Source: Pannonibacter sp. XCT-53 (lineage in GTDB: Bacteria > Pseudomonadota > Alphaproteobacteria > Rhizobiales > Stappiaceae). From it: DNA of 64,000 nt. Numbering within the stretch: position 1 is the stretch's first letter; each line of letters opens with the position of its first letter. Location: assembly GCF_009915765.1 (NCBI RefSeq), contig NZ_JAABLQ010000001.1, positions 2,976,001 through 3,040,000 on the forward strand, read 5' to 3'. The notes beneath the pieces were generated by a model that was not told where the DNA came from, ran no database searches, and saw only the letters and a program-made list of their open reading frames with translations. Positions 30,180 through 40,299 of the stretch are shown here, one piece after another. The translations under genes and the position numbers were made by a program.

Positions 30180-31085
30180 ATGCGCCTTGCCATGCTTGCC
30201 CGAAACCCGGGCCTCTATTCGCACAAGCGCCTGGTGGAGGCGGCCGAGGCACGGGGGCATACGCTCACGATCTACAACACCTTGCGCTGCTACATGGACA
30301 TCACGTCCCACCGGCCCTCGGTGATCTACAACGGCGAGCGGGTCACCGGCCATGACGCGGTCATTCCGCGCATCGGCGCTTCGGTGACCTATTATGGCCT
30401 CGCCGTGCTGCGCCAGTTCGAGATGATGGGTGTCTATCCACTCAATGAATCGGTCGCCATCGGCCGCTCGCGCGACAAGCTGCGCGCACTGCAGATCCTG
30501 GCGCGCGAGGGCATCGGCCTACCGGTGACGGCCTTTGCCTACGATCCGAAGCAGGCGGAGGAAGTGATCAAGCTCGTGGGCGGCGCCCCGGCGATCATCA
30601 AGCTGGTGGAGGGAACGCAAGGGATCGGTGTGGTGCTCGGCGAGACCATGTCCTCGGCGAAGTCGGTGGTCGAGGCCTTCCGCGGCGCCAACGTGAACAT
30701 CCTGGTGCAGGAGTACATCAAGGAGGCCGGCTCCTCCGACATCCGCGCGCTGGTGATCGGCGGCAAGGTTGTCGCCTCGATGCGCCGCACGGGCGGCATC
30801 GGCGAGTTCCGTTCCAACCTGCATCGGGGCGGCTCGGCCGAGGCCATCAAGATCACCCCGGAGGAGCGTTCGACCGCGATCCGGGCCGCCAAGGCGCTCG
30901 GGCTGAACGTGGCCGGCGTCGACATGCTGCGCTCCAACCACGGTCCCGTGGTGATGGAAGTGAACTCCTCGCCCGGCCTCGAAGGCATTGAAAAGGCAAC
31001 GGGGGTGGACGTTGCCGGGAAAATCATCGAGTTTATCGAGAAGCACGCAAAGGCGGGCCAGACCAAGACCAAGGGCAAGGGCTGA
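30180..31085 (+). CDS. rimK: RimK-family ATP-grasp glutamate ligase
   Basis: 301 residues, the usual length. N-terminal RimK domain ([22 protein letters not shown]), then the ATP-grasp domain ([34 protein letters not shown]) and the metal-binding end [15 protein letters not shown]. It adds glutamate residues to the C-terminus of ribosomal protein S6 or to a related acceptor using ATP. It lies between the protease and an aspartoacylase-type gene (3-bp gap), so all three form an operon. Confidence 0.95.
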   Translation: MRLAMLARNPGLYSHKRLVEAAEARGHTLTIYNTLRCYMDITSHRPSVIYNGERVTGHDAVIPRIGASVTYYGLAVLRQFEMMGVYPLNESVAIGRSRDKLRALQILAREGIGLPVTAFAYDPKQAEEVIKLVGGAPAIIKLVEGTQGIGVVLGETMSSAKSVVEAFRGANVNILVQEYIKEAGSSDIRALVIGGKVVASMRRTGGIGEFRSNLHRGGSAEAIKITPEERSTAIRAAKALGLNVAGVDMLRSNHGPVVMEVNSSPGLEGIEKATGVDVAGKIIEFIEKHAKAGQTKTKGKG

Positions 31086-31088
31086 GAG

Positions 31089-32141
31089 ATGACAGACACC
31101 GTGCGGCGCGATCCGTTCAAGATCGGGCCCTTCGAGATTGCCGCCGGCGAGCGGCGCACGGTGGACCTGCCCTTCAGCCTGCTGTCGAACCACACGCCGA
31201 TGACACTGCCGGTGCAGGTGGTGCATGGCAGGAAGCCCGGGCCGGTGCTGTTCATCTCCGGCGTCGTGCATGGTGATGAGGTTCTTGGCGTCGAGATCAT
31301 TCGCCGCATCCTCAGGAAGCCGCAGCTCGGCCGCCTTGCCGGAACGCTGCTCGCCATTCCGGTGGTCAATGCCTACGGCCTGATCTCGCATTCACGCTAT
31401 CTGCCGGACCGGCGCGACCTCAACCGCTCGTTCCCCGGCTCCGAGCGCGGGTCGCTGGCGGCCCAGCTGGCAGACCTGTTCCGCAAGGAAATCGTCGCCC
31501 GCTCCGATGTCGGCATCGACCTGCACACCGCCGCGCTGCACCGCACCAACCTGCCGCAGCTGCGCGTCGCGCGCTACAGCGGCCGGATGCGTGAGCTTGC
31601 CGATGCCTTCGGCGCGCCGCTGGTGATGGAGGCGAACCTGCGCCATGGCTCGCTGCGCGAGACGGCGCTGGCGATGGGCGTGGATGTGCTGCTGTATGAG
31701 GCCGGAGAGGCTCTGCGCTTTGACGAAGAGGCGATCCGCGTGGGGGAACGGGGCATCGTCGCGGTCATGCACCGGCTTGGCATGCTGCCCGGACAGGCGC
31801 CGAAACCCGTGCTGAAGGCCGGCAAGACGCCGCTCTACTCGCGCAAGTCCTTCTGGATCCGGGCGCCGGAAGGCGGCATCTTCCGGGCCTTGCGCCAGTC
31901 GGGACATCACGCCTCGGCCGGCGAGCTGCTGGGGGTTGTTGCAGATCCCTTTGGCGACACGGAATTCGAGCTGCACAGCCCGCATGACGGGCTGATCATC
32001 GGTCATTCGCATCTGCCGGTGGTCAACCAGGGCGATGCGCTGTTCCATGTGGCCAAGCTGACGTCCGCTGGCCCGGCGGTCGCCGAAGAGGGCGAGGCGC
32101 ACGAGCGCGACACCCTGTTCGACGAGGACGAGATCATCTGA
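31089..32141 (+). CDS. Succinylglutamate desuccinylase/aspartoacylase-family metallohydrolase
   Basis: 350 residues. Zinc ligands of the M14-like AstE/AspA family are visible in GVVHGDEVLG (His and Glu) and DLHTA (His), with the substrate arginine in the RRDLNRSFPG stretch. The C-terminal beta domain (IRAPEGGIFR...GELLGVV) is also typical. It would remove an acyl group from an N-acyl amino acid, or process a peptide tail. It is directly linked to rimK, so a role with glutamyl tails is possible; that link is inference. Confidence 0.9.
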   Translation: MTDTVRRDPFKIGPFEIAAGERRTVDLPFSLLSNHTPMTLPVQVVHGRKPGPVLFISGVVHGDEVLGVEIIRRILRKPQLGRLAGTLLAIPVVNAYGLISHSRYLPDRRDLNRSFPGSERGSLAAQLADLFRKEIVARSDVGIDLHTAALHRTNLPQLRVARYSGRMRELADAFGAPLVMEANLRHGSLRETALAMGVDVLLYEAGEALRFDEEAIRVGERGIVAVMHRLGMLPGQAPKPVLKAGKTPLYSRKSFWIRAPEGGIFRALRQSGHHASAGELLGVVADPFGDTEFELHSPHDGLIIGHSHLPVVNQGDALFHVAKLTSAGPAVAEEGEAHERDTLFDEDEII

Positions 32142-32150
32142 GGCCGGATC

Positions 32151-32954
32151 TCAGCTCCGGCTGGCGCAGATCGCGTAGCGATGCTGGGTCGCGCGCTCCA
32201 GCCCCTTCAGGAAGCTGAAATTCGACCGCTGCGCCTTGTGGATCGCCCGCATGTCGGTGTCGACCGTGATCGTGTCGAAGCCGGCTTGTCGCAGGAGTTT
32301 CACGACCTCGTCCGCCCGGGCGCCTTGCGAGAAATGCACGCGCGAAAGGATGGACAGATGGGTTTCCATCTGGCCGGGGGCGGGACCGTGCTGCACGGCT
32401 GCGTCGCCTGACAGGCGCGCGACAAAGGCCGAGAGCCGCCTGATCAGCCGGGCCGCAAGGCCGGGGTTGACGTGATCGCCGTCCACGATCAGCAGCTTGC
32501 CGCCGGGCTTCAGCACACGGTGCCAGTCGCGAAAGGCGGCGAGCGGATCGACGAGTGTCCAGACCAGATGCCGGTTGGTGATGACGTCGTAGCTGGCATC
32601 CGGCTCCATGGTGTTTTCCGCGTCGCCCATCAGGAAACGGATCGACCGGCCGCGCGTGCGGGCCTTGCTCCGGGCCAGCTCCAGCATGGGCTCGGCCCAG
32701 TCGAGCCCGGTGACCTGAAAGCCCAGGTCATCCAGAAGATGCGAGACAACGGCGGTGCCGCAGGCGAGGTCGAGCGCCTTGCGTCCCTCGCCCTCTCCCA
32801 GGTGCCGGCGCAGCAACCTGTGCCAGGCTGCCCGCTCTTCCTCCGAGAAAATTTCATGCCCCGGCTGGCTGTCGAAACTGGCCGCCCGGGCGGACCAGTA
32901 GGCCTTTATTTCCTCGCGAAGTCCGTGGTTTGCGCCATGCGCGAGCGTGACCAT
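32151..32954 (-). CDS. Class I SAM-dependent methyltransferase next to an iron-type ABC importer
   Basis: 267 residues from the ATG at 32954. Motif I is LDLACGTAVVSHLL, followed by GLDWAEPMLELAR and the GGKLLIVDG strand: the Methyltransf_11 type. The substrate is unknown. A longer in-frame start at 33029 would take in the divergent promoter and its palindrome, so I reject it. It is divergent from the substrate-binding-protein gene (116 bp), suggesting shared control. It ends 9 bp from the convergent aspartoacylase-type gene. Confidence 0.85.
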   Translation of the reverse strand: MVTLAHGANHGLREEIKAYWSARAASFDSQPGHEIFSEEERAAWHRLLRRHLGEGEGRKALDLACGTAVVSHLLDDLGFQVTGLDWAEPMLELARSKARTRGRSIRFLMGDAENTMEPDASYDVITNRHLVWTLVDPLAAFRDWHRVLKPGGKLLIVDGDHVNPGLAARLIRRLSAFVARLSGDAAVQHGPAPGQMETHLSILSRVHFSQGARADEVVKLLRQAGFDTITVDTDMRAIHKAQRSNFSFLKGLERATQHRYAICASRS

Positions 32955-33013
32955 CTGCCTGGTTTTCCCTGCAAGTGATTGGAAAGACTGGAAACCTTCT
33001 AAAAGAAAAAAGT

Positions 33014-33028
33014 TGACTACGAAAGTCA
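33014..33028. promoter_or_regulatory. Palindrome TGACT-N5-AGTCA in the divergent promoter
   Basis: Perfect 5-bp arms with a 5-bp spacer, in an AT-rich stretch midway between the methyltransferase start (32954) and the substrate-binding-protein start (33071). A candidate operator acting on both genes; whether it is a Fur, Irr or RirA site cannot be told. Confidence 0.45.
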
Positions 33029-33070
33029 TAAAAAATTAGATCACCCCATTCCTCCCACAGGAGATCGAAA

Positions 33071-34201
33071 GTGCTGACGTTCAAGAATGTGGCTTTTGCC
33101 GCAGCGGTATCGCTCGCCCTGATTGCAGAGACTGCAGTTGCAGGCGAAGTCGTGAAGATCAAGGACATCACGGGACGCGAGGTTGAAGTCGCCGTGCCTG
33201 TCGAACGCGTCATCCTCGGCGAAGGACGGCAGATCTACTTTACGGCAGCGCTGGACACCGAAAAGCCGTTCGGCCGCGTGGTCGGCTGGCGCGACGACTT
33301 CCGGAAGGCCGATCTCGACGGCTACACCGCCTATCTCGAGAAGTTCCCCGAGATGGCCACGATCCCGACCTTCGGCGGCATGAAGGACGGCACGTTCGAC
33401 ATCGAGCAGGCCGTGGCGCTGAAGCCCGACGTCATCATCATGAACACCGAGGCCAAGTCGGCGACAGAGGAGGCCGGCTATATCGAGAAGCTGGCCAAGG
33501 TCGGCATCCCGCTGGTCTACATCGACTTCCGCGAGAAGCCGATGCAGAACACCGACGCCTCGATGCGCATCATCGGCAAGCTGTTCGGCAAGGAAGCCCG
33601 CGCCGAGGAGTTCGTCAGCTTCCGTCAGGAGCAGATGGCGACGGTGACCGACCGTCTGGCCAAGGCCGGCGACCTGAAGAAGCCCGTCGTGTTCATGGAA
33701 CGCGCCGGCGGCTACAGCGACGATTGCTGCATGTCCTTCGGCAACGAGAACTTCGGCAAGATGGTCGACCTGGCTGGCGGCATCAACATGGCGGCCGAGT
33801 TCATTCCCGGCACCTTCGGCACGGTCAACCCGGAGCAGATCATCGCCTCCAACCCGGATCAGGTGATCATCACCGGCTCCAACTGGGAACTCTATGTCCC
33901 GGGGGGCAAGTGGGTCGGCGTGGGACCGGGCGCTGACGCCGCCAAAGCCAGGGCCAAGCTCGCGGGCCTGACCGAGCGCCCGGCCTTCACCGGCATCAAG
34001 GCGGTCAAGGACCAGAACGTCCATGCGATCTGGCACCAGTTCTACAACAGCCCGTACCAGTTCATCGCCGTGCAGCAGATTGCCAAGTGGCTGCATCCGG
34101 ACCTGTTCCAGGATGTGGACGTGGATGCGACCTTCAAGGAACTGCACACGCGCTTCCTGCCGGTCGAATACCGCCCGGGCTACTTCGTCTCGCTCAAGTG
34201 A
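33071..34201 (+). CDS. Periplasmic substrate-binding protein of a FecB/BtuF-type ABC importer
   Basis: 376 residues from a GTG with AGGAG upstream. A signal peptide ends near AETAVAGE (residues 18-26). The Peripla_BP_2 marks are DITGREVEVAVPVERVIL and LKPDVIIMNTEAK. Such proteins bind iron-siderophore, heme or cobalamin in the periplasm. The permease and ATPase genes follow in order. No TonB-dependent receptor gene is in the window, so the ligand stays open. A strong hairpin follows the stop. Confidence 0.92.
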   Translation: MLTFKNVAFAAAVSLALIAETAVAGEVVKIKDITGREVEVAVPVERVILGEGRQIYFTAALDTEKPFGRVVGWRDDFRKADLDGYTAYLEKFPEMATIPTFGGMKDGTFDIEQAVALKPDVIIMNTEAKSATEEAGYIEKLAKVGIPLVYIDFREKPMQNTDASMRIIGKLFGKEARAEEFVSFRQEQMATVTDRLAKAGDLKKPVVFMERAGGYSDDCCMSFGNENFGKMVDLAGGINMAAEFIPGTFGTVNPEQIIASNPDQVIITGSNWELYVPGGKWVGVGPGADAAKARAKLAGLTERPAFTGIKAVKDQNVHAIWHQFYNSPYQFIAVQQIAKWLHPDLFQDVDVDATFKELHTRFLPVEYRPGYFVSLK

Positions 34202-34209
34202 CCCGATCC

Positions 34210-34233
34210 GGGGCCGGTGGCAACACCGGCCCC
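34210..34233 (+). other. Strong intercistronic hairpin after the binding-protein gene
   Basis: Perfect 10-bp stem GGGGCCGGTG / CACCGGCCCC with a GCAA tetraloop and no T run, 9 bp after the stop of the binding-protein gene and 100 bp before the permease. Such elements protect the upstream mRNA and give more binding protein than permease. Confidence 0.75.
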
Positions 34234-34331
34234 GTCGCGCAGGTGGACAACGCAATGACACACGGCATCCCGCGGGCGGCAGTCGCCCTGTTCCTGTTTC
34301 CGGCGGCAATCCAGACGAGTGAGGTGCGGTG

Positions 34332-35423
34332 ATGATGGCCGTTGTCGATGCAGCAGATCTGGCCAAGACCCCGGCCGAAACCGGTGACGCCGGCGGCCTG
34401 CGCTACCGGGCGCTGACCGCGCGGCGGTTGATCATTCTGGCGCTGATGCTGGTGACGCTGGCCCTCAGCGTCGCCCTCGACATGGGCCTCGGGCCGGCCC
34501 GCTACAGCCTTGGCGAGGTGCTGTCGGCGCTGGTCGACCCGGCCGGGGTCTCGGACCAGCTGCGCGTGGTCATCTGGGACATCCGCATGCCCATCGCGCT
34601 GATGGCCGTGACGGTGGGGGCGTCGCTGTCGCTGGCCGGTGCGCAGATGCAGACGATCCTTGCCAATCCGCTGGCCAGCCCCTTCACGCTCGGCATTTCG
34701 GCGGCAGCCAGTTTCGGCGCGGCGCTGGCACTGGTGGCCGGTGTTGCCGTGTTCCCGCTGGCGCTCGAGCTGATGGTGCCGATCAACGCGTTCCTGATGG
34801 CGATGCTGGCCTCGCTGTTCATCTATGCCGTCTCGACGCTGCGCGGGGTGACGGTGGAGACGATCGTGCTGCTCGGCATCGCGCTGGTGTTCACCTTCAA
34901 CGCGCTTCTGGCGCTGCTGCAGTATCTGGCCTCCGAGCAGGCGCTGGCGGCGGTGGTGTTCTGGACCATGGGCTCGCTGACCAAGGCGACCTGGAGCAAG
35001 GTGGCGGTGACCGGCGCCGTGCTCGTCGTCTGCGTGCCGCTGTTCGCGCGTCAGGCCTGGGCGCTGACGGCGCTGCGGCTCGGCGATGACAAGGCCGCCT
35101 CCTTCGGCGTCAACGTGAAGCAGCTGCGGCTTGAAACGCTGATGCTCGTCAGCCTGCTGGCGGCGATCCCGGTGTCCTTCGTCGGCACCATCGGCTTCAT
35201 CGGCCTCGTCGGCCCGCATATCGCGCGAATGCTGCTGGGCGAGGACCAGCGCTTCTTCCTGCCCGGCTCGCTGCTCTGCGGAGCGCTGATGCTGTCGGCC
35301 ACGTCGGTCCTGTCGAAGATGATCATTCCGGGGGCGATCCTGCCCATCGGCGTGATCACCGCGCTGGTCGGCGTGCCGTTCTTCTTCTCGCTGATCTTCA
35401 CCAACAGGAGGCGCGCATGGTGA
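34332..35423 (+). CDS. FecCD-family ABC transporter permease
   Basis: About 363 residues with eight to nine membrane segments and the family sequences IWDIRMPIALMAV, LAGAQMQTILANPLASPFTLGIS and FIGLVGPHIARMLLGEDQR (the EAA-like coupling loop). It forms the inner-membrane channel for the iron-type substrate. GTG (34329) and two ATG codons are adjacent; I use the first ATG. It overlaps the ATPase gene by seven bases. Confidence 0.93.
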   Translation: MMAVVDAADLAKTPAETGDAGGLRYRALTARRLIILALMLVTLALSVALDMGLGPARYSLGEVLSALVDPAGVSDQLRVVIWDIRMPIALMAVTVGASLSLAGAQMQTILANPLASPFTLGISAAASFGAALALVAGVAVFPLALELMVPINAFLMAMLASLFIYAVSTLRGVTVETIVLLGIALVFTFNALLALLQYLASEQALAAVVFWTMGSLTKATWSKVAVTGAVLVVCVPLFARQAWALTALRLGDDKAASFGVNVKQLRLETLMLVSLLAAIPVSFVGTIGFIGLVGPHIARMLLGEDQRFFLPGSLLCGALMLSATSVLSKMIIPGAILPIGVITALVGVPFFFSLIFTNRRRAW

Positions 35424-36169
35424 GCCTGACGCTCGAAGCGCTGGGAGCGCGCTACGGCAAGCAAGCCGTCTTCTCCGGCCTGTCCGCCGGACCGCTGTCG
35501 GGCGGCACCCTGACGGCGGTGATCGGCCCGAATGCGGCCGGCAAGTCGACCCTGTTCAAGCGCATCGCCGGGCTGATCAAGGGTGAGGGCGTGGTCCACC
35601 TGTCGGGGACGGACAGTCTCTCGCATCCGATCTGCTACATGCCGCAGGACACCGGCGCCAATGCGGTGCTGACAGTCTACGAGTCCGTGCTTCTGGCTGC
35701 CAAGCAGGGCGGCTCGTGGCGCGTTGCCGATGGCGAGCTGGACGAGATCGACGAGATCCTCACCTCGCTGAAGATCACCGACCTTGCCTTCCGCGACCTC
35801 GGGCAGCTATCCGGCGGGCAGCGGCAGCTCGTCGCCATCGCCCAGGCGCTGGTGCGCAAGCCGCGCGTGCTGCTGATGGACGAGCCGACCTCGGCGCTGG
35901 ACCTGTTCCGCCAGATCGAGGTGCTGCAGTACATGCAGGGCCTTGCCCGTCGGCAGGGCATCGCGGTGCTGATCGCGCTGCATGATCTCAACCACGCCCT
36001 GCGCTACTGCGACCAGGCGATGGTGGTGGCCAACGGCCAGCTGGTGGCCAGCGGACCAGTGGGCGAGGTGATCACGGCCGGTCTGCTGCGCGAGGTCTAC
36101 CGGGTCGACGCACGGATCGAGGCCTGCAGCCATGGCCGGTCGCATGTGATCGTCGATGCGGCGCTCTGA
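35417..36169 (+). CDS. ABC transporter ATP-binding protein of the iron-type importer
   Basis: 250 residues. Walker A GPNAAGKST, signature LSGGQRQLVAIAQAL, Walker B RVLLMDEPTSALD and the switch histidine in IALHDLNHA are all present. It is the FecE/FhuC-type motor subunit of the importer, translated in overlap with the permease. A bidirectional hairpin follows the stop. Confidence 0.95.
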   Translation: MVSLTLEALGARYGKQAVFSGLSAGPLSGGTLTAVIGPNAAGKSTLFKRIAGLIKGEGVVHLSGTDSLSHPICYMPQDTGANAVLTVYESVLLAAKQGGSWRVADGELDEIDEILTSLKITDLAFRDLGQLSGGQRQLVAIAQALVRKPRVLLMDEPTSALDLFRQIEVLQYMQGLARRQGIAVLIALHDLNHALRYCDQAMVVANGQLVASGPVGEVITAGLLREVYRVDARIEACSHGRSHVIVDAAL

Positions 36170-36207
36170 TCCGGCACATTGTTAGCCGGGTAAATATCAG
36201 CGTAAAA

Positions 36208-36240
36208 AGAAGCCCCGCTTGGGTCACACGCGGGGCTTCT
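36208..36240 (-). terminator. Terminator between the ABC operon and pheT (acts mainly on the minus strand)
   Basis: Perfect stem AGAAGCCCCGC / GCGGGGCTTCT with an 11-base loop. On the minus strand it is followed by TTTTTA and ends the pheST transcript; on the plus strand the T run is weak. Confidence 0.8.
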
Positions 36241-36259
36241 GCATTCAGGATCAGACCGC

Positions 36260-38677
36260 TCAGCCGCGCAGGGTGCCGCCGGTGGCCTTTTCGACGGCGG
36301 CGACGATCTTCTTTGCCACGGCGTCGATTTCCTCGTCGGTCAGCGTGCGGTCCTTGGGCTGCAGCGTCACGTCGATGGCAAGCGACTTCTTGCCTTCGCC
36401 CACGCCCTGCCCTTCGTAGATGTCGAAGAGGTTGACGTCGGCGATCAGCGTCTTCTCGGCGCCACGGGCGGCCTTCAGCAGCTTGTCGGCGCTGAGGTCC
36501 TTGTCGACCACGAAGGCGAAGTCGCGGCGGACCGGCATCAGGTCGGCGATGTCGAGCGCGCCCTTGGAGCGGGTCGGCTTGGCCTTCGGCTCGGGGATGG
36601 CGTCGAGATAGATCTCGAAGGCCACCAGCGGACCGGCGACGTCCATCAGCCCCAGCGTGCGCGGATGCACCTCGCCGAAGACGGCGAGCGTCTGCTTCGG
36701 ACCGAGCTTGAAGGCGCCGGAGCGGCCCGGATGGAACCAGCCGGGCGCATCGGTGAAGACCTGCAGCTTGTCGACCGGCGCGCCGGCGGCGGCCAGAACG
36801 GCTTCCGCATCGGCCTTGGCATCAAACACGTCAACGCTGCCGGCGGAGCCCGACCAGTGCCGGCCATTGCCGGCGAGCTTGGCGGTGCCGCGGCGGACGC
36901 CGGCGACGACCATGCGCTGGCCATCCTCGCGGGCGGTGAGGAACACCTGACCGACCTCGAACAGGGCGACATCGGCATAGCCGCGGTCGGCGTTGCGCTG
37001 TGCAGCCGCGATCAGGCCCGGCAGCAGGCTCGGGCGCATCTGCGACATGTCGGCGGAGATCGGGTTAGCGAGCTCCAGCTCGCGCGCGCCGCCGCCGAAG
37101 GCTTCCGCATGGGCCTTGGCGATGAAGGACCAGGTGACGGCCTCGTCCATGCCGCGCGCGGCCAGCGTGCGGCGGGCACGGGAGCGGCGGATCTGGCTGG
37201 CGGTCAACACCCTGGCCCCGACGGAGCCGGAACGCGGCAGCGGCGTCGGCGCGACGCGGTCGAGACCGGCGATGCGCATGACCTCCTCGGCAAGATCGGC
37301 CTTGCCCTCGATGTCCGGACGCCAGCTCGGCGGGGCGACGCGGACGGTCTCACCGCTGCCGGAGATCCAGAAGCCGAGCGACTTGAGGATCAGGTTGATT
37401 TCCGGAACCGGCAGGTCGAGGCCGGTGAGGCGCTTCACTTCGCGGTAGGGGAACTCGATGATGCGCGAGGTGTCCGGCACCTGGCCGACGCTGACAACCT
37501 CCGACGGCGTGCCGCCGCACAGGTCCAGCACCATCTGGGTCGCCATCTCGAGACCCGGCAGCATGAAGTCCGGATCGACGCCGCGCTCGAAGCGGTAGCG
37601 GGCATCGGTGTTGACGCCGAGCTTGCGGCCGGTGCGGGCGATGCCGGTCTCGTCCCAGAGCGCGGATTCGATCAGCACGTCGACGGTGGTCTCGTCGCAG
37701 CCGGAATGCTCGCCGCCGAGAATGCCGCCGAGCGACTCCAGCCCCTTGTCATCGGCGATGACGCAGATGCTGTCGTCGACCTGGTAGGTCTTGCCGTTGA
37801 GGCCCTCGATCTCCTCGCCGGCGCGGCCGCGGCGGACGACCAGATTGCCGGTCACCTTGGCCGCATCGAAGACGTGCAGCGGGCGGCCCTGGTCGAAGGT
37901 CATGTAGTTGGTGATGTCGACCAGCGCGTTGATCGGGCGCAGGCCGATGGCAACCAGACGGTCCTGCAGCCACTTCGGCGACGGGCCGTTCTTGACGCCC
38001 CTGACGAGGCGCAGGCCGAAGGCCTTGCACAGGGCCGGAGTGTCGCCGAAGTCGAGGACGACCTTGGTCGGGCACGGGAAGCTGCCCCGGATCTGCAGGT
38101 GCTTGCGCTCCTTCAGCTTGCCGAGGCCGGCGGCGGCGAGATCCCGGGCGATGCCGTAGACGGCGGTGCAGTCCGGGCGGTTCGGCGTCAGGCCGATCTC
38201 GATCACCGGATCGCCAAGCCCCATGTATTCGGCGAAGGACATGCCGATGGGGGCGTCTTGCGGCAGGTCGATGATGCCGTTGTGCTCGTCCGACAGCTCC
38301 AGCTCGCGCTCGGAGCACATCATGCCGAAGCTCTCGACATCGCGGATCTTGCCGACGGAGAGGGTGACGTCGAGGCCGGGGACGTAGTCGCCCGGCTTGC
38401 CGAGCACGCCGACGAGGCCGGCGCGGGCGTTGGGCGCGCCACAGACGACCTGCAGCAGCTCACCCGAGCCGGTGTCGACCTTGAGCACGCGCAGGCGGTC
38501 AGCGTTCGGGTGCTGTTCGGCCGAGACGACCTTGGCGATCTTGAACGGGGCGAGGCGGGCGGCGCGGTCGGTGACGTCTTCGACTTCCAGACCGATCATG
38601 GTCAGGCGCTCGACGATCTGGTCGAGCGTCGCGTCGGTCTCCAGATGCTCCTTGAGCCAGGAAAGCGTGAACTTCAT
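36260..38677 (-). CDS. pheT: Phenylalanyl-tRNA synthetase beta subunit
   Basis: 805 residues, normal for bacterial PheT. An N-terminal tRNA-binding OB domain (about 40-150), B3/B4 editing domain, B5 domain ([16 protein letters not shown] region), synthetase-like core and C-terminal ferredoxin-fold anticodon domain ([21 protein letters not shown]) follow in the usual order. It pairs with PheS as an alpha2beta2 enzyme that charges tRNA-Phe. It lies 78 bp after pheS. Confidence 0.98.
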   Translation of the reverse strand: MKFTLSWLKEHLETDATLDQIVERLTMIGLEVEDVTDRAARLAPFKIAKVVSAEQHPNADRLRVLKVDTGSGELLQVVCGAPNARAGLVGVLGKPGDYVPGLDVTLSVGKIRDVESFGMMCSERELELSDEHNGIIDLPQDAPIGMSFAEYMGLGDPVIEIGLTPNRPDCTAVYGIARDLAAAGLGKLKERKHLQIRGSFPCPTKVVLDFGDTPALCKAFGLRLVRGVKNGPSPKWLQDRLVAIGLRPINALVDITNYMTFDQGRPLHVFDAAKVTGNLVVRRGRAGEEIEGLNGKTYQVDDSICVIADDKGLESLGGILGGEHSGCDETTVDVLIESALWDETGIARTGRKLGVNTDARYRFERGVDPDFMLPGLEMATQMVLDLCGGTPSEVVSVGQVPDTSRIIEFPYREVKRLTGLDLPVPEINLILKSLGFWISGSGETVRVAPPSWRPDIEGKADLAEEVMRIAGLDRVAPTPLPRSGSVGARVLTASQIRRSRARRTLAARGMDEAVTWSFIAKAHAEAFGGGARELELANPISADMSQMRPSLLPGLIAAAQRNADRGYADVALFEVGQVFLTAREDGQRMVVAGVRRGTAKLAGNGRHWSGSAGSVDVFDAKADAEAVLAAAGAPVDKLQVFTDAPGWFHPGRSGAFKLGPKQTLAVFGEVHPRTLGLMDVAGPLVAFEIYLDAIPEPKAKPTRSKGALDIADLMPVRRDFAFVVDKDLSADKLLKAARGAEKTLIADVNLFDIYEGQGVGEGKKSLAIDVTLQPKDRTLTDEEIDAVAKKIVAAVEKATGGTLRG

Positions 38678-38755
38678 CGTGTCATCTCGTGTCTTTGGCA
38701 GCGCGCGGGCCGGGCTGACGGCCCCTGCGCGGCACGCCGGGAGGGATCGATCGGG

Positions 38756-39838
38756 TCAGGACGACAGGCCGCCGAACAGCGTCGGCAGGTCGAGCGGGCG
38801 GAAGCCGTAGTGCTTGATCCAGCGGACATCGGCATCAAAGAAGGCGCGCAGGTCCGGCATGCCGTATTTCAGCATGGCGATGCGGTCGATGCCCATGCCC
38901 CAGGCAAAGCCCTGGTACTCGTCCGGATCGAGGCCGCAGTTGCGGATGACGTTGGGATGCACCATGCCGCAGCCGAGGATCTCGAGCCAGTCGTTGCCTT
39001 CCCCGAACTTCACCTCGGCGCCCGAACGGTCGCACTGGATGTCCACTTCCATGGACGGCTCCGTGAAGGGGAAGAAGGACGGGCGGAAGCGCATCTTGAT
39101 GTCCTTGACCTCGAAGAAGGCCTTGCAGAACTCCTCCAGGATCCACTTCAGGTGACCCATGTGGCTGCCCTTGTCGATGACGAGGCCTTCCACCTGATGG
39201 AACATCGGCGTGTGGGTCTGGTCGCTGTCGCAGCGATAGGTGCGCCCCGGAATGATGACGCGGATCGGCGGCTGCTGGCTGCGCATGGTGCGGATCTGCA
39301 CCGGCGAGGTGTGGGTGCGCAGCAGCAGGCGTTCACCGGCTTCGTCCGGATGGAAGAAGAAGGTGTCGTGCATGTCGCGTGCCGGATGGCCGAGCGGGAA
39401 GTTCAGCGCGGTGAAGTTCAGCTCGTCGCTTTCGATATCCGGACCTTCGGCGACCGAGAAGCCCATGTCGGCAAAGATCGCGGTCAGCTCGTCGATCACC
39501 TGGGCGATCGGATGGATCCGGCCCATTTCGGCAGGCGCGGCGCGCAGCGGCAAGGTGACGTCGACCCGCTCGCTGGCCAGACGCGCCTCGAGCGCGGCTT
39601 CCTTGAGCACGTCCTTGCGGGCGGCCAGTTCGTCGGTGACGCGGGTCTTGAGGCCGTTGATCGCGGCGCCCCTCGTCTGGCGCTCTTCCGGGCTCATCGA
39701 GCCCAGCGTCTTCAGCATCTCGGAAATGCTGCCCTTCTTGCCAAGGGCGCCGATGCGCACCTCCTCGAGGGCTGCCTCGCTGGTGGCCGCGGCGATGGCG
39801 GCCGAAATCTCGGTGTAAAGGCTGTCGATGTCAGACAT
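38756..39838 (-). CDS. pheS: Phenylalanyl-tRNA synthetase alpha subunit
   Basis: 360 residues: N-terminal coiled coil (1-85), then the class II core with motif 2 ([19 protein letters not shown]) and motif 3 ([18 protein letters not shown]). It holds the active site for Phe activation. The infC-rpmI-rplT genes that often precede pheS are not found upstream; the next gene is on the opposite strand. Confidence 0.98.
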   Translation of the reverse strand: MSDIDSLYTEISAAIAAATSEAALEEVRIGALGKKGSISEMLKTLGSMSPEERQTRGAAINGLKTRVTDELAARKDVLKEAALEARLASERVDVTLPLRAAPAEMGRIHPIAQVIDELTAIFADMGFSVAEGPDIESDELNFTALNFPLGHPARDMHDTFFFHPDEAGERLLLRTHTSPVQIRTMRSQQPPIRVIIPGRTYRCDSDQTHTPMFHQVEGLVIDKGSHMGHLKWILEEFCKAFFEVKDIKMRFRPSFFPFTEPSMEVDIQCDRSGAEVKFGEGNDWLEILGCGMVHPNVIRNCGLDPDEYQGFAWGMGIDRIAMLKYGMPDLRAFFDADVRWIKHYGFRPLDLPTLFGGLSS

Positions 39839-40299
39839 GAGCTCTTCGGTCGTTGGGCCATGTGCGGGTCCCGGGCAGGCGGATCCGGCAGCAGGCGATC
39901 AGGTCGTTGGGTCTTTTAGCAGAATTGCGCGCGCATGCCACAGGAAGGCAGGCGAAGGCGGACGGGAATGTCAGAGGCGCCGAGAGCGTCCTCAGCGGCT
40001 AAATCGTCCGCAGGCCGGGCCCTGGGCGGCCGGGTTGCGCAGACGGCGCACGACGAAGCGCTTCGCCCGCATTCCGCTGGCGGCGAGGCTGGTCCCAGTC
40101 GTGGCAAGGCCGGTGGTCATGGCGCATCCCGTTGAAGCGAGCGGGAGTATAAGCCGCAATCCTGCAATGACAAGGCGTCCCGCAGGATTTGCTGAGGCCT
40201 TCAGAAAAGCCGCACAGCAGAGCTGAAACGCTCTTCCCCGGCGCTGGACACAGGCCTAGTCTGATGGTTCCCAAATCACTTTTCAGGAACACTCCTTCC
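39839..40299. other. Intergenic region between pheS and the M42 peptidase gene
   Basis: 461 bp with no convincing gene. The pheS leader would lie here; I cannot identify a Phe-rich leader peptide or attenuator. A minus-strand 42-codon frame (39992-40120) has no support. Confidence 0.5.

Noticed and set aside
36665..39919. A 1084-codon plus-strand open frame opposite pheT and pheS
   Set aside because: Antisense shadow with the same biased composition; pheT and pheS are unmistakable.
39992..40120. 42-codon minus-strand ORF upstream of pheS
   Set aside because: No ribosome site, no known family, and not phenylalanine-rich, so it is not a pheST leader peptide.
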